Position numbers and translations under genes: made by a program
Notes under the pieces: generated by a model
The model's database searches: none
The model's input: the letters and a program-made list of their open reading frames with translations, nothing else
Told to the model about the DNA's origin: nothing
Assembly (NCBI GenBank): GCA_029263855.1
Contig: JAJUFC010000021.1
Span: 1 to 36,959, forward strand
Length of the DNA stretch: 36,959 nt
Direction of reading: 5' to 3'
From: Candidatus Thermochlorobacteriaceae bacterium
GTDB taxonomy: Bacteria; Bacteroidota; Chlorobiia; Chlorobiales; Thermochlorobacteraceae
Part shown: piece after piece, positions 15,155 through 23,452 of the stretch
Numbering within the stretch: the first letter of the stretch is position 1
How the letters are laid out: every line of letters begins with the position of its first letter

Positions 15155-15651
15155 CCGTTTATCGTCTTTTCTCAAAAGGGATTATGCTTCTCAGCTTGCT
15201 CATGCTGTTTTCTTGCGGAGAGCCAGACACTGAAGATGACCCAATCGAAAACTTCACGCGCACCAATCAAAACGGACAAATTTTAAGCGAGGACCCAAAC
15301 GATTGGCGCATCGCCGCACGCTTTGCAGGCGAAGTGCAAATTTCCCAAGTCGCGTTTCCAAATCCAACGCGCAACGGACAAGTGCAACTGACCATGCAAT
15401 TTTCCTCGACGATCGGTTTCCCGCGAATTGATTTTCTTGGTATCACGCGCGACGGCTTCCCTGTCAATTATCCCGTCATTCTCGAGACCGATGTGAATGT
15501 GCCCAGTTTCGGCGCGAAAACTTACCTGATTGACCTTGTCAAAATCTCTCCGAACCGCAACCTCGCCGACCTACGCGGACGGCTTTTCCGCGTGCGCGTG
15601 ATCGACCTTGCTGGAAACATCATCACCTACGGCGACGTGTTCATCGAGTAA
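15151..15651 (+). CDS. Lipoprotein of unknown function, coupled to the kinase
   Basis: This 166-residue protein has a type II signal peptide (MLLSLLMLFSC, lipid-carrying C22). The mature start CGEPDTEDD is very acidic; acidic residues right after the cysteine are known in Bacteroidota as a surface-export signal for lipoproteins, so it may face outwards (inference). The mature part looks like one beta-sandwich: AFPNPTRNGQVQLTM (68-82) and VRVIDLAGNIITYGDVFIE at the end loosely echo the strands of a T9SS sorting domain. The ATGA overlap with the kinase implies coupled translation, so it may be the envelope-side part of the same system. No named family recognised. Confidence 0.7.
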   Translation: MTVYRLFSKGIMLLSLLMLFSCGEPDTEDDPIENFTRTNQNGQILSEDPNDWRIAARFAGEVQISQVAFPNPTRNGQVQLTMQFSSTIGFPRIDFLGITRDGFPVNYPVILETDVNVPSFGAKTYLIDLVKISPNRNLADLRGRLFRVRVIDLAGNIITYGDVFIE

Positions 15652-15757
15652 ACTCTTCTTCATTCGTTCATCCGCCCTTCTGCGCAACACCCAGCGAAGC
15701 AAAGAATCCATAGCAAAGCAACTTTCATTTTTCATTCTTCACTATTGATTTAGTTGG

Positions 15758-15787
15758 TTGAATATCTCTCTCAAAAAGAGGTAACTT
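15758..15787 (+). promoter_or_regulatory. Candidate promoter of meaB
   Basis: TTGAAT, 18 bases, TAACTT, 30 bases before the GTG start at 15818. The region 15652-15757 between the lipoprotein and this site shows no convincing terminator hairpin. Confidence 0.3.
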
Positions 15788-15817
15788 CGACCAAACAATC
15801 TCAAACAAACACTTGCA

Positions 15818-16858
15818 GTGTCAGAACCTCAATCGTCATTTATTGCTAAGCGAAAGCCGCTTCTTGCGCCGTCGGAGTATGTGGAAGGCATTTTGAGTGG
15901 CAATCGAACCGTGCTCTCGCGAGCGATTACGCTTGTAGAGAGCCATCGTGCTGAGCATCAAGCGATTGCCGAAGAAGTTGTTGGGGCGTGTTTGAAGCAT
16001 AGCGGCAAGTCGATTCGCATTGGCATTACGGGCGTGCCGGGCGTAGGCAAGAGCACGTTCATTGAAGCCTTTGGACTGTCGCTGATTGGCGCCGGACGGC
16101 GTGTGGCAGTTTTAGCCATCGACCCAACAAGCGAAAAATCGCGCGGAAGCATTTTGGGCGATAAAACTCGAATGGAAAAACTCTCAACGCATGAGCAAGC
16201 ATTTATTCGTCCGTCGCCGTCGTCAGGCTCGCTGGGTGGCATTGCGCCTAAAACGCGCGAAGCGATGCTCCTATGTGAAGCGGCAGGCTACAATGCGGTG
16301 ATTGTTGAAACGGTCGGCGTCGGTCAATCCGAAGTTGCCGTTCATTCTATGACCGACTTTTTCCTCTTGCTCATGCTTGCAGGTGCAGGCGACGAATTGC
16401 AAGGGATTAAGCGCGGCATTATGGAAATGGCAGATTTAATTGCGATTAACAAAGCCGATGGCGCAAACCTCACCAAAGCCAAACTCGCCCAACAAGAATA
16501 CCAACAAGCCTTGCATCTTTTTCCGCCTAACATAAATGGTTGGATTCCGAAAACGCTGACCTGCTCTGCGATAACAGGCGACGGCATTTTAGATATGCGC
16601 GACATCATTTTTGACTTTGAAAAGAAAATGATGGAAAATGGGTGGATTGCACGAAAGCGAGAAATGCAAGCGGCGTATTGGCTACGTCAGACGTTGGAGT
16701 ATGAACTGCTCTCACGCTTTTACAACTCTGAACAGATTAAATCGAGATTGCAGGAGTTAGAAAGTGCGGTGCGTAAAGGAGACCTAAGCCCGTTTCGTGC
16801 CGCCAAAGAGTTGCTCAAAACCGTGTCGATGAGCGACAAGGAAACTACCACAAATTGA
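15818..16858 (+). CDS. meaB: MeaB/ArgK family GTPase (methylmalonyl-CoA mutase chaperone)
   Basis: This 346-residue cytoplasmic G3E-type GTPase loads and protects the adenosylcobalamin cofactor of methylmalonyl-CoA mutase or a related acyl-CoA mutase. Motifs: Walker A GVPGVGKST (72-80), LAIDPTSEKSRGSILGDKTRM, PSPSSGSLGGIAPKTREAM, ETVGVGQSEV (switch/Walker B region) and the guanine-specificity NKAD (about 212). Length fits. The start is GTG at 15818, giving MSEPQSSF. No mutase subunit lies in the window, so the partner is elsewhere. It ends at a terminator shared with convergent ompA. Confidence 0.95.
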   Translation: MSEPQSSFIAKRKPLLAPSEYVEGILSGNRTVLSRAITLVESHRAEHQAIAEEVVGACLKHSGKSIRIGITGVPGVGKSTFIEAFGLSLIGAGRRVAVLAIDPTSEKSRGSILGDKTRMEKLSTHEQAFIRPSPSSGSLGGIAPKTREAMLLCEAAGYNAVIVETVGVGQSEVAVHSMTDFFLLLMLAGAGDELQGIKRGIMEMADLIAINKADGANLTKAKLAQQEYQQALHLFPPNINGWIPKTLTCSAITGDGILDMRDIIFDFEKKMMENGWIARKREMQAAYWLRQTLEYELLSRFYNSEQIKSRLQELESAVRKGDLSPFRAAKELLKTVSMSDKETTTN

Positions 16859-16886
16859 CCATTGAGAAATCTCCAAAACTGTACCA

Positions 16887-16917
16887 AAAAAGGCGACCCA
16901 AACTGAATCGCCTTTTT
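16887..16917. terminator. Bidirectional terminator between meaB and ompA
   Basis: A 10-bp stem AAAAAGGCGA/TCGCCTTTTT has an 11-base loop. It carries a T-run on the right for meaB and, read in reverse, a T-run for the ompA operon. Confidence 0.75.
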
Positions 16918-16960
16918 GTTTATCGTTCAAAGTTTATCGTTCAAAGTTTATCCGTTCAAA
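16918..16960. repeat. Three tandem 14-15-base repeats downstream of ompA
   Basis: The unit GTTTATCGTTCAAA occurs at 16918-16931 and 16932-16945, and a third copy with one extra C at 16946-16960. It lies between the terminator and the ompA stop codon, inside the expected 3' untranslated region of the ompA mRNA. Confidence 0.85.
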
Positions 16961-16967
16961 CCCGAGA

Positions 16968-18356
16968 TTATCGGCGTTTGCGCGGCGCCTTTGGTTCAAC
17001 AAAGCGAAGCACCTTGAACTCGATACGGCGATTTTGTTCGCGACCGACTTCGGTGCTGTTGTCGCCAACGGGTTCAGTGTCGCCTGCGCCTCTAACGACC
17101 ATATTGCGCGCAGGGACTTTCTTTTTGACGAGATAATTCTTGACGGCTTGAGCGCGCTGACGCGAGAGCGCGAGATTGCGACGCGGTTTGCCGACATTAT
17201 CCGTGTGTCCTGAAATTTCCACGACCATATTTGGACGCTCTAAGAGTTCGGCGGCGATTTCGTCAAGTTTCGGGAAATCGCCTTTGTCAATCGCTGCGCG
17301 TCCGCTCGCGAAGTTGATCTTGTAAGCGAGTTTTTCGCCGACTTTCAAAGTTTTAAGCGTTGGTGGCGGCGGCGGTGGCGGCGGCGGTGGCGGTGGCGGC
17401 GGCGGAATGACCGTGACGCTTGCCGTGCTGTTAATCGTGCCGCCTTTGCCAATCGCGGTGAGCGTGTAGGTCGTCGTCTTGGTTGGCGTTACCGAGCGCG
17501 AACCCGCAGTATCGACCATCTGTCCGTCCAACATCACGGTATCGGCGAACATCACCGACCACGTGAGCGTCGCGGATTTGCCTTGATCGATGGAAGTGGG
17601 CGACGCGCTAAACGACACCGACGGCGATGGCGGCGGCGGCGGCGGCGTATAATCGCCGAAGTAAAAGTTCAAGCCCAAAAGCCCTGTAAGCAACCCTGAA
17701 TTATCGTCGACAAACCGACCGGGCACTGACGAAGCGACATTGACCGCATTGTAAGGCACAGCCGTTAGACGATCGCCGAAGAGGTAGTTGTAAGCGACGT
17801 TGGCATCGATGCTAATTCTTTCGGCTATGAAGACTTCTGCGCCTGCGCCGCCAACGATGCCTCCCAACATCGCATTGTCGCGATATGGCGCAGGGTTCGG
17901 GACCGTCTGTCCATTGATGCGAATCGACGGCTCTGAAATGCCTGGAAGTTGAACCGAGCCGCCCGCGAACAAGTATGGATTGAAGATGCTTTTGGTCAGG
18001 AAGTTATACTGCATCGTAAGGTTCAATCCAATAATGCCCGCGCCGCCAATGCCTAACAAGGCTGTGCCGCCATTCGTTGCGGCAACGCTTTTGCTTCCCG
18101 CGCTCGTGCCTTGATAAGCGGCTTGAAGGTTGAAGTTAAATTCTGGCGCGAGAAAGAATTTGAGTTTCAGCGCGGCTAAATAGCCCAAGTTGGTATCATA
18201 AAAGTGGAACGGCTGATTGAAGCCGCCACCGATGCCGACGCCAAACTTTGCCCCGTCGGAATTGCCTCTCTCGCCTTGAATTTGTGCAGAGGCACTTCTG
18301 AGCAAAAGCAGTAGAGCGAAACATAGCGTCGTTAGTGATAGAGTGTTTCGTCGCAT
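16968..18356 (-). CDS. OmpA-family outer-membrane protein with Ig-like domain and poly-proline hinge
   Basis: ATG at 18354-18356 gives MRRNTLSLTTLCFALLLLL...SASAQ, a good signal peptide. The frame also runs 13 codons further upstream, but that would bury the signal. An eight-strand-like barrel (about 30-230, GVGIGGGFNQPFHFYD) comes first, then a short proline run and a PKD/Ig-like domain (FSASPTSIDQGKSATLTWSV). A run of 15 prolines follows, then the OmpA C-terminal domain that binds peptidoglycan (INFASGRAAIDKGDFPKL, VEISGHTDNVG, NLALSRQRAQAVKNYL, REQNRRIEF). It anchors the outer membrane to the wall. It is the last gene of the run from the inositol-phosphatase gene; lpxC/fabZ ends 51 bases upstream. 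Confidence 0.93.
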   Translation of the reverse strand: MRRNTLSLTTLCFALLLLLRSASAQIQGERGNSDGAKFGVGIGGGFNQPFHFYDTNLGYLAALKLKFFLAPEFNFNLQAAYQGTSAGSKSVAATNGGTALLGIGGAGIIGLNLTMQYNFLTKSIFNPYLFAGGSVQLPGISEPSIRINGQTVPNPAPYRDNAMLGGIVGGAGAEVFIAERISIDANVAYNYLFGDRLTAVPYNAVNVASSVPGRFVDDNSGLLTGLLGLNFYFGDYTPPPPPPSPSVSFSASPTSIDQGKSATLTWSVMFADTVMLDGQMVDTAGSRSVTPTKTTTYTLTAIGKGGTINSTASVTVIPPPPPPPPPPPPPPPTLKTLKVGEKLAYKINFASGRAAIDKGDFPKLDEIAAELLERPNMVVEISGHTDNVGKPRRNLALSRQRAQAVKNYLVKKKVPARNMVVRGAGDTEPVGDNSTEVGREQNRRIEFKVLRFVEPKAPRKRR

Positions 18357-18407
18357 GGTTACTGTTGGTTTGATGTTAAGGAAAACAAAGAACAAAAACT
18401 GCTGTAG

Positions 18408-19814
18408 TTAAGAAGTTTTTTTATCGACAATCGTCGCCATCAACTCGGCTTCGCAGACCAAATCGCCGCGCACGAAGGCTTGCGAAGCAAATTGACACAC
18501 GTTTCTCCTGCGGCTTTTCATATTGGATTCAATGACAAGCGTATCGCCTGGCAGAACGGGCTTGCGGAAACGTGCTTTATCAATTCCCATGAAAAATACG
18601 AGTTTTTCGTCCATATTTTCATTCCCGTTGAGAAGCAATATGCCCCCCGATTGCGCCATCGCTTCGAGAATCAGCACGCCGGGCATCACGGGGTTTCCGG
18701 GAAAATGCCCCTGAAAAAACGGCTCGTTGATGGTTACGTTTTTTACCGCCACGATTTTTTCATCGAGCTTGAACTCCGTGATTTTATCAATCAGTATGAA
18801 GGGATAGCGATGCGGCAGAATGCGTTGAATCGCGTTGGAATCGAAGACCACGCCCGCCTTCTTCTCATGCTGAAATTTGCGCGCGAGTTTATTTCTCTCG
18901 ACGAGTTTGCGCAGTTTCTTGACGAACTCGACATTGGCGGCGTGTCCGGGACGCGCGGCTAAAATCTGCGCCTTAATCGGCATTCCGATGAGGGCGAGGT
19001 CGCCCATCAAATCGAGCAATTTGTGGCGCGCTGGCTCGTTCTTGAAACGCAACGCTTTGCCGTTCAAAATCCCGTTCTCGCCAAGTTCCAACTTCATTCC
19101 CGACTTGCTGATTTTGTGAGAAAGGTCGTCAAGTTCAGTTTGTGAGAGAGGCTTATCGATAATCACAACAGCATTTTCAACATCGCCACCTTTGATTAAG
19201 CCCTGATTGGCTAAGTCAGCGACTTCGGACAAAAAGCAAAAAGTTCGTGCGGGTGCATAATCCTTGACAAATTCTTCTTCAAGATTGAAAAGCCCTGTGT
19301 GTTGAGAGCCAAGCGCAGGGTTGTTGTAATCAACCATAACGGTAACGCGAAAGTCATCGAGCGGAAGCGCGACAATATCAATTTGCTTTTCGGCATTGTG
19401 GAAGTGCACCGTTTCATCAATCACCAAATAATTTTTTGGCGCAGATTGATTTTCAAAGCCGACGGCGGCGAGCGCATCGGCAAACATCTTCGCGCTTCCG
19501 TCGCAGACGGGCGGTTCTGGTCCTGTCAGTTCAATCCGACAGTTGTCGATTTGCAACCCATAAAGCGAGGCGAGCACGTGTTCGGTGGTGTGGACTTTGG
19601 CATCGCCAACGCCGATGGTCGTGCCACGACGAATGTCGACCACGTGGTCAATGTCGGCGGGAATTTCGGGCGAGTTGGGCAAATCGGCGCGCACAAAACG
19701 GTAGCCATAATTTTCTGGCGCGGGCTTGAAGGTAATCATGCATTCTTGTCCCGTGTGCAATCCTGTTCCGAAGATGGAGACTTCTTTTTTAATCGTGCGT
19801 TGATAGATAAGCAT
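18408..19814 (-). CDS. Bifunctional LpxC deacetylase / FabZ dehydratase fusion
   Basis: This 468-residue fused enzyme spans the lipid A and fatty acid pathways. Residues 1-300 are LpxC, the zinc-dependent UDP-3-O-acyl-GlcNAc deacetylase: GTGLHTGQE, KVHTTEHVLASL with zinc ligand H79, LIKGGDVENAVV, and PARHKLLDLMGDLALIG with the other histidine/aspartate ligands. Residues about 325-468 are FabZ, the 3-hydroxyacyl-ACP dehydratase: ILPHRYPFILIDKI with the catalytic histidine and GHFPGNPVMPGVLILEAMAQ with the catalytic glutamate. The fusion is known in Bacteroidota/Chlorobiota and supports the taxonomic guess. It is 30 bases from the upstream gene, clearly in one operon. Confidence 0.96.
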   Translation of the reverse strand: MLIYQRTIKKEVSIFGTGLHTGQECMITFKPAPENYGYRFVRADLPNSPEIPADIDHVVDIRRGTTIGVGDAKVHTTEHVLASLYGLQIDNCRIELTGPEPPVCDGSAKMFADALAAVGFENQSAPKNYLVIDETVHFHNAEKQIDIVALPLDDFRVTVMVDYNNPALGSQHTGLFNLEEEFVKDYAPARTFCFLSEVADLANQGLIKGGDVENAVVIIDKPLSQTELDDLSHKISKSGMKLELGENGILNGKALRFKNEPARHKLLDLMGDLALIGMPIKAQILAARPGHAANVEFVKKLRKLVERNKLARKFQHEKKAGVVFDSNAIQRILPHRYPFILIDKITEFKLDEKIVAVKNVTINEPFFQGHFPGNPVMPGVLILEAMAQSGGILLLNGNENMDEKLVFFMGIDKARFRKPVLPGDTLVIESNMKSRRRNVCQFASQAFVRGDLVCEAELMATIVDKKTS

Positions 19815-19844
19815 TTCGTTTGTTAAGCGTTATGGTTTGAAGAG

Positions 19845-21728
19845 TTATTTCACGCGAGCGGTCGCGCCGTTTGAAAATCGGATAATGTTCATCATTTGAT
19901 TGACGTTTTTTCCATCAAAGAAAACGGGAATGTGGTGCGTTTCAATCGGCGGCGCGGCGCTGAGCGCGGTTTTGATGTCGAGCGTCTGGTCGCGCGAGAG
20001 CGTTGCGCGAAAGAGATACTCCATCGCGTCGTAGCCAAGCCAAAAAAATGCGTTTGGCTCTTCACCAAAGCGCGTTTTGTAAAGATACACAACGCTGTTC
20101 GTTGCCGAATTTTCAGCGAGTTGGAAATCGCTGGCGTAGTAGAAATTTGTAACAAGGTCGCGATTGTTCAGCAAGCGTTCATCGAGCCAATCCGATGAGC
20201 CAAGCAATTCGCCGCGAATGTTGTAAAAGCGAAGTTGAGAGAGCGCAATCGCGACGGCTTCGGGCGAGGTCATCGGAAGATAAATCACATCAAATTGCGT
20301 GAGCGGATAGCCAAGTTGCTTATTGAAAGTGAGGTTGAGCGGCGCAATGGCTTTTGAGAAACTGCTGAATGCTTCGGGCAGAAGGGCGAAGAGTTTGACT
20401 TCGCCGCCGAGTTTTTCAAAGGCTTCCTTGAAGCCCTCGCCCATGTCTTTGCCGTAGGTGCTGTCTTGCGCGAACACGCCTGCGGTTTTGGCGCGCAGTT
20501 CTTGAATGGCGAAGCGCGCGATGGACGCGCCGCGTTCTCGGTGCGTGGGATTGAGTTGAAAACTCGTGGGCGAGAGCGCGGAAATGCGCTCGTCGGTCGC
20601 CGTCGGCGTAAGCATCACCACGCCGCGCGAGCCGCAATAGCGCGAAACGGCGATGGCTTCTTCGCTATACATTGGTCCTAAAATCACTTGCGCGGAATCT
20701 TGCTCAATCAGCAGTTTGGCTTGTTCGACGATGCTTTCAGGGCGAAGCCCCGACGTGCTTCGAGCGGCAAGAAGCGCGAAGGCGCGTTGCGAGAGGTGAT
20801 TGGCTTCGTCTTTGGCGAGAATCGCGCCAAGCATCAACTTTGACGCGCCAATGTCGCCTGAGCCGTCGAAAGGCTTGAAGGTGGCGGGCAAGAGCACGCC
20901 GACGCGCAAGCGTTTGGCAAAACCGCTTTTGAGTTGCGTCGCTTGAAATTTCAAATCCGTAACGCGCTTTTGCTCATCGGGGTTGAGCGTCGGGTTGCGC
21001 TCGCGAAAATCGGTTAGTTCGGCAAGGGCGACGTCGTAATCGCCTTTGTAAATGCGGCGCTCGATGGCTTGAAGCGCGAGTAGCGCGCGCGCGGCGCGAT
21101 TTTGCGTCGTCTGCGCCAAGACGCGAAGGTCTTGCTCCGAGAGATGCACATAAGCGAGAAGCGCAAGGTAGCGGTAGGCTACGCTGACGAGAAGATTGTT
21201 TGAATTTCCAATCGTCCAATCGGCGGGAACAAGCGCGAGAAGTTGTTTGGCGGCATCGAAGTAGTTGCGCTGTCGGGCGTTGAGAACGGCGTTGTCAAAC
21301 GCGCGTTCCGCGCGAAGCGACTCGGAGAGCGAGGAGTTATCAAGCGCGGCGTTGACAATCGCTACTTCGGCATAGCGTTCAAGTTGAAGCAAGGTTTTGC
21401 TTCGCCAAAGAAGCGCGAGCGATTTTTGCTCGGCGGTCGCGTTTTCGGCGCGTTCAACGCAGGCGAGAAAAAGGCTATCCGCGTCGGCATATCGTTCAGC
21501 GTCGTAATGGGAAACGGCTTGTTTGAATCGCCGTTCCCAAGTGACTTGGGTGAGTTGCTTTTTGGATTCTTTGTCGACATCGAGCGTCGAGCCGCCGCGC
21601 TTCGGCGTTTCTTCCTCAATCACTTTGCGTTGTTTGCGTTGCGCAAAGACTTCGCCCGATAAAGCCGTTAGAAGCAAGAGCAAAAAAAGAACGCAGAAAG
21701 AGAATGAAGTTTTTTTGATGCGCGTCAT
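19845..21728 (-). CDS. Exported TPR + periplasmic-binding-fold protein (LpoA-like layout)
   Basis: ATG at 21726-21728 gives MTRIKKTSFSF then a long hydrophobic stretch and SGEVFAQ, a type I signal peptide; the longer frame would need TTG. The N-terminal half (about 60-250) is helical and TPR-like (AVSHYDAERYADADSLFLACV). The C-terminal half is a type I periplasmic-binding fold (LRVGVLLPATFKPFDG, QVILGPMYSEEAIAVSRYC, VVMLTPTATDERI, VFAQDSTYGKDMGEGF). The order TPR then ligand-binding fold is that of LpoA, the activator of penicillin-binding protein PBP1A, but no lipobox cysteine is present. Alternatively it binds a small molecule for an ABC importer. Its operon with lpxC/fabZ and ompA favours an envelope role (inference). 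Confidence 0.82.
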   Translation of the reverse strand: MTRIKKTSFSFCVLFLLLLLTALSGEVFAQRKQRKVIEEETPKRGGSTLDVDKESKKQLTQVTWERRFKQAVSHYDAERYADADSLFLACVERAENATAEQKSLALLWRSKTLLQLERYAEVAIVNAALDNSSLSESLRAERAFDNAVLNARQRNYFDAAKQLLALVPADWTIGNSNNLLVSVAYRYLALLAYVHLSEQDLRVLAQTTQNRAARALLALQAIERRIYKGDYDVALAELTDFRERNPTLNPDEQKRVTDLKFQATQLKSGFAKRLRVGVLLPATFKPFDGSGDIGASKLMLGAILAKDEANHLSQRAFALLAARSTSGLRPESIVEQAKLLIEQDSAQVILGPMYSEEAIAVSRYCGSRGVVMLTPTATDERISALSPTSFQLNPTHRERGASIARFAIQELRAKTAGVFAQDSTYGKDMGEGFKEAFEKLGGEVKLFALLPEAFSSFSKAIAPLNLTFNKQLGYPLTQFDVIYLPMTSPEAVAIALSQLRFYNIRGELLGSSDWLDERLLNNRDLVTNFYYASDFQLAENSATNSVVYLYKTRFGEEPNAFFWLGYDAMEYLFRATLSRDQTLDIKTALSAAPPIETHHIPVFFDGKNVNQMMNIIRFSNGATARVK

Positions 21729-21751
21729 AGCAAAAAGTTGACTCAAAAATT

Positions 21752-22552
21752 CTATTCAAAGTTCAGCCCGAAATGTCGCTGAACGGTTTCGAGCATAAAC
21801 GGGTGAATTTTCCCGTTTGAAGCGATGATGTGCCCTGATTTCAAAAAGTCCCCGTTGCCTTTGAAGTCGGTTACCATTCCGCCCGCTTCTTTGACGATGA
21901 GCGCGCCTGCGGCAATGTCCCACGCATTGAGGTTGATTTCCCAAAATCCGTCGAAGCGACCGCAAGCGGTGTAGGCTAAATCGAGCGCGGCAGAGCCCGG
22001 ACGGCGAAGTCCTGCGACACTCACGAGCATCTCTTTGAACAGCGCGAGTGATTGGTCTAAATGCTCGGTGAGTTTGTAAGGAAATCCCGTTGCCAAAAGC
22101 AAGTGATGTTGACGATAGTTGCGAGAAACCCTCACGCGCCGATTGTTGAAATACGCGCCGCCCCCGCGCTCCGCCGTGAAGAGCTCTTTGGAAATCGGCT
22201 GATAAATCGCGCCGCACAAAATCTCATCGTTCTCATTGACGAGTGCGACGCTGATGGCGAAAAACGGAAAGTTGTGAATGAAGTTCAGCGTGCCATCGAG
22301 CGGATCGATAATCCATCGCCGACCAGACGAACCCTTCTCCAGCGTGCCTTCTTCGGCGTAAATCTCATCGCTTGGAAATTTTTTGCGAAGAAAATTCACT
22401 GCCAATTCTTCGCACGCTTTATCGACTTCCGTTACATAATCTTTCGGGTTTTTTTGACGAATTTGAGACGTGTGCAAAAGTCCATAATTTTTTCGTGCAT
22501 ATTTTCCCGCAAGTTTGGCGGCGTTGATAGCGGCGATGAGCTCTTTGGTCAT
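21752..22552 (-). CDS. Inositol monophosphatase family protein (SuhB-like)
   Basis: This 266-residue magnesium-dependent phosphatase of the IMPase/FIG superfamily uses an ATG at 22550-22552; the longer frame would need TTG. Motifs: VTEVDKACEE, IYAEEGT (metal-binding glutamate), WIIDPLDGTLNFIHNFP (the DPLDGT metal site) and NAWDIAAGALIVKEAGG (the WDxAAG site). Substrates in the family include inositol-1-phosphate and other sugar phosphates. It is the first gene of the minus-strand envelope run; the next gene begins 23 bases after its stop. The 177 bases up to the divergent ABC gene should hold both promoters; I saw only a weak TTGCAG...TAATTC there. Confidence 0.93.
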   Translation of the reverse strand: MTKELIAAINAAKLAGKYARKNYGLLHTSQIRQKNPKDYVTEVDKACEELAVNFLRKKFPSDEIYAEEGTLEKGSSGRRWIIDPLDGTLNFIHNFPFFAISVALVNENDEILCGAIYQPISKELFTAERGGGAYFNNRRVRVSRNYRQHHLLLATGFPYKLTEHLDQSLALFKEMLVSVAGLRRPGSAALDLAYTACGRFDGFWEINLNAWDIAAGALIVKEAGGMVTDFKGNGDFLKSGHIIASNGKIHPFMLETVQRHFGLNFE

Positions 22553-22729
22553 GAGATAAATGGGTTCAAGTTTACACAAGCGAAACCAACTGAATTAGGT
22601 TCGCGTTCTCGCCTGCAATGCGAACTTTTGCAAAACTCCAAGTCCGCAAGAATGGCGAAATTACGATAATCGCAAACGATTTCGAGCAGTTGGCAATTCC
22701 GCCCAATTCATTTCAAAGTCTAAACGCAA

Positions 22730-23452
22730 ATGGCGCATACAGAAACTCCGCTCATTGAAATTCGTCGCATCAATCGCATCTACAACTCGGAAACCGCACC
22801 CGTCAATGCTTTGAACGGGATTAGTTTCGCGATTTATGAACAAACCTTCGTCTCTATCGTGGGCAAATCGGGAAGCGGAAAATCAACCTTGCTCAATCTC
22901 ATCGGTGGAATGGACAAACCCACGTCGGGCGAAATCATCGTAGGCGGAAAGGTCATCTCGAAAATGACGTCGGCGGAGCTCGCGCGTTATCGGCGCACCG
23001 ACGTCGGAATGATTTTTCAATCGTTCAACCTCATTGCGAATATGACCGCGCTGGATAATGTCGCCTTGCCGCTGTTTTTTGCGGGCGCGTCCGAAAAAGC
23101 GCGCTTGGCAAGAGCGGCGGAGTTGCTCGAGATGGTTGGGCTGTCGCATCGCGCCACGCATCGCCCGACGGAACTCAGCGGCGGCGAACAGCAACGGGTC
23201 GCCATCGCGCGCGCGTTGGTCGCCAATCCGCGCTTCATTTTAGCCGACGAGCCGACGGGCAACTTGGATTCGCGCACCACCGAAGAAATCGTCGCGATGC
23301 TTCAACGCCTGCGCGAGCAAGGCAAAACCATCGTGATGATTACGCACGACCTTTCTCTCGCCGAACTGCTTTCAACTCGAATCATCACGCTCAAAGACGG
23401 CAACATTATCTCCGATGAACAGCACGAACCGCAATTCCAAAGTGCGAAATGA
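22730..23452 (+). CDS. LolD/MacB-type ABC transporter ATP-binding protein
   Basis: This 240-residue cytoplasmic ATPase has Walker [10 protein letters not shown] (near 45-53), Q-loop MIFQSFNLI, signature [15 protein letters not shown], Walker [14 protein letters not shown] and the switch histidine in [10 protein letters not shown]. The DEPTGNLDS and SFNLI forms are typical of the LolD/FtsE/MacB class, which works with FtsX-like permeases for lipoprotein release, export or cell division. No such permease lies next to it. Instead its stop overlaps the anmK start by four bases. The true partner must be elsewhere or is unusual. Confidence 0.9.
   Translation: MAHTETPLIEIRRINRIYNSETAPVNALNGISFAIYEQTFVSIVGKSGSGKSTLLNLIGGMDKPTSGEIIVGGKVISKMTSAELARYRRTDVGMIFQSFNLIANMTALDNVALPLFFAGASEKARLARAAELLEMVGLSHRATHRPTELSGGEQQRVAIARALVANPRFILADEPTGNLDSRTTEEIVAMLQRLREQGKTIVMITHDLSLAELLSTRIITLKDGNIISDEQHEPQFQSAK

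Noticed and set aside
17362-17406. GGC/GGT run as a non-coding microsatellite
   Set aside because: It lies in frame inside ompA and encodes a proline hinge between two domains.
18357-18395. Thirteen-codon N-terminal extension of OmpA
   Set aside because: It would place extra hydrophobic residues before a complete signal peptide; the ATG at 18356 is the natural start.
21729-21746. Upstream TTG start for the TPR/ligand-binding protein
   Set aside because: TTG would put six residues before an ATG that starts a proper signal peptide; there is no ribosome-binding word to favour it.
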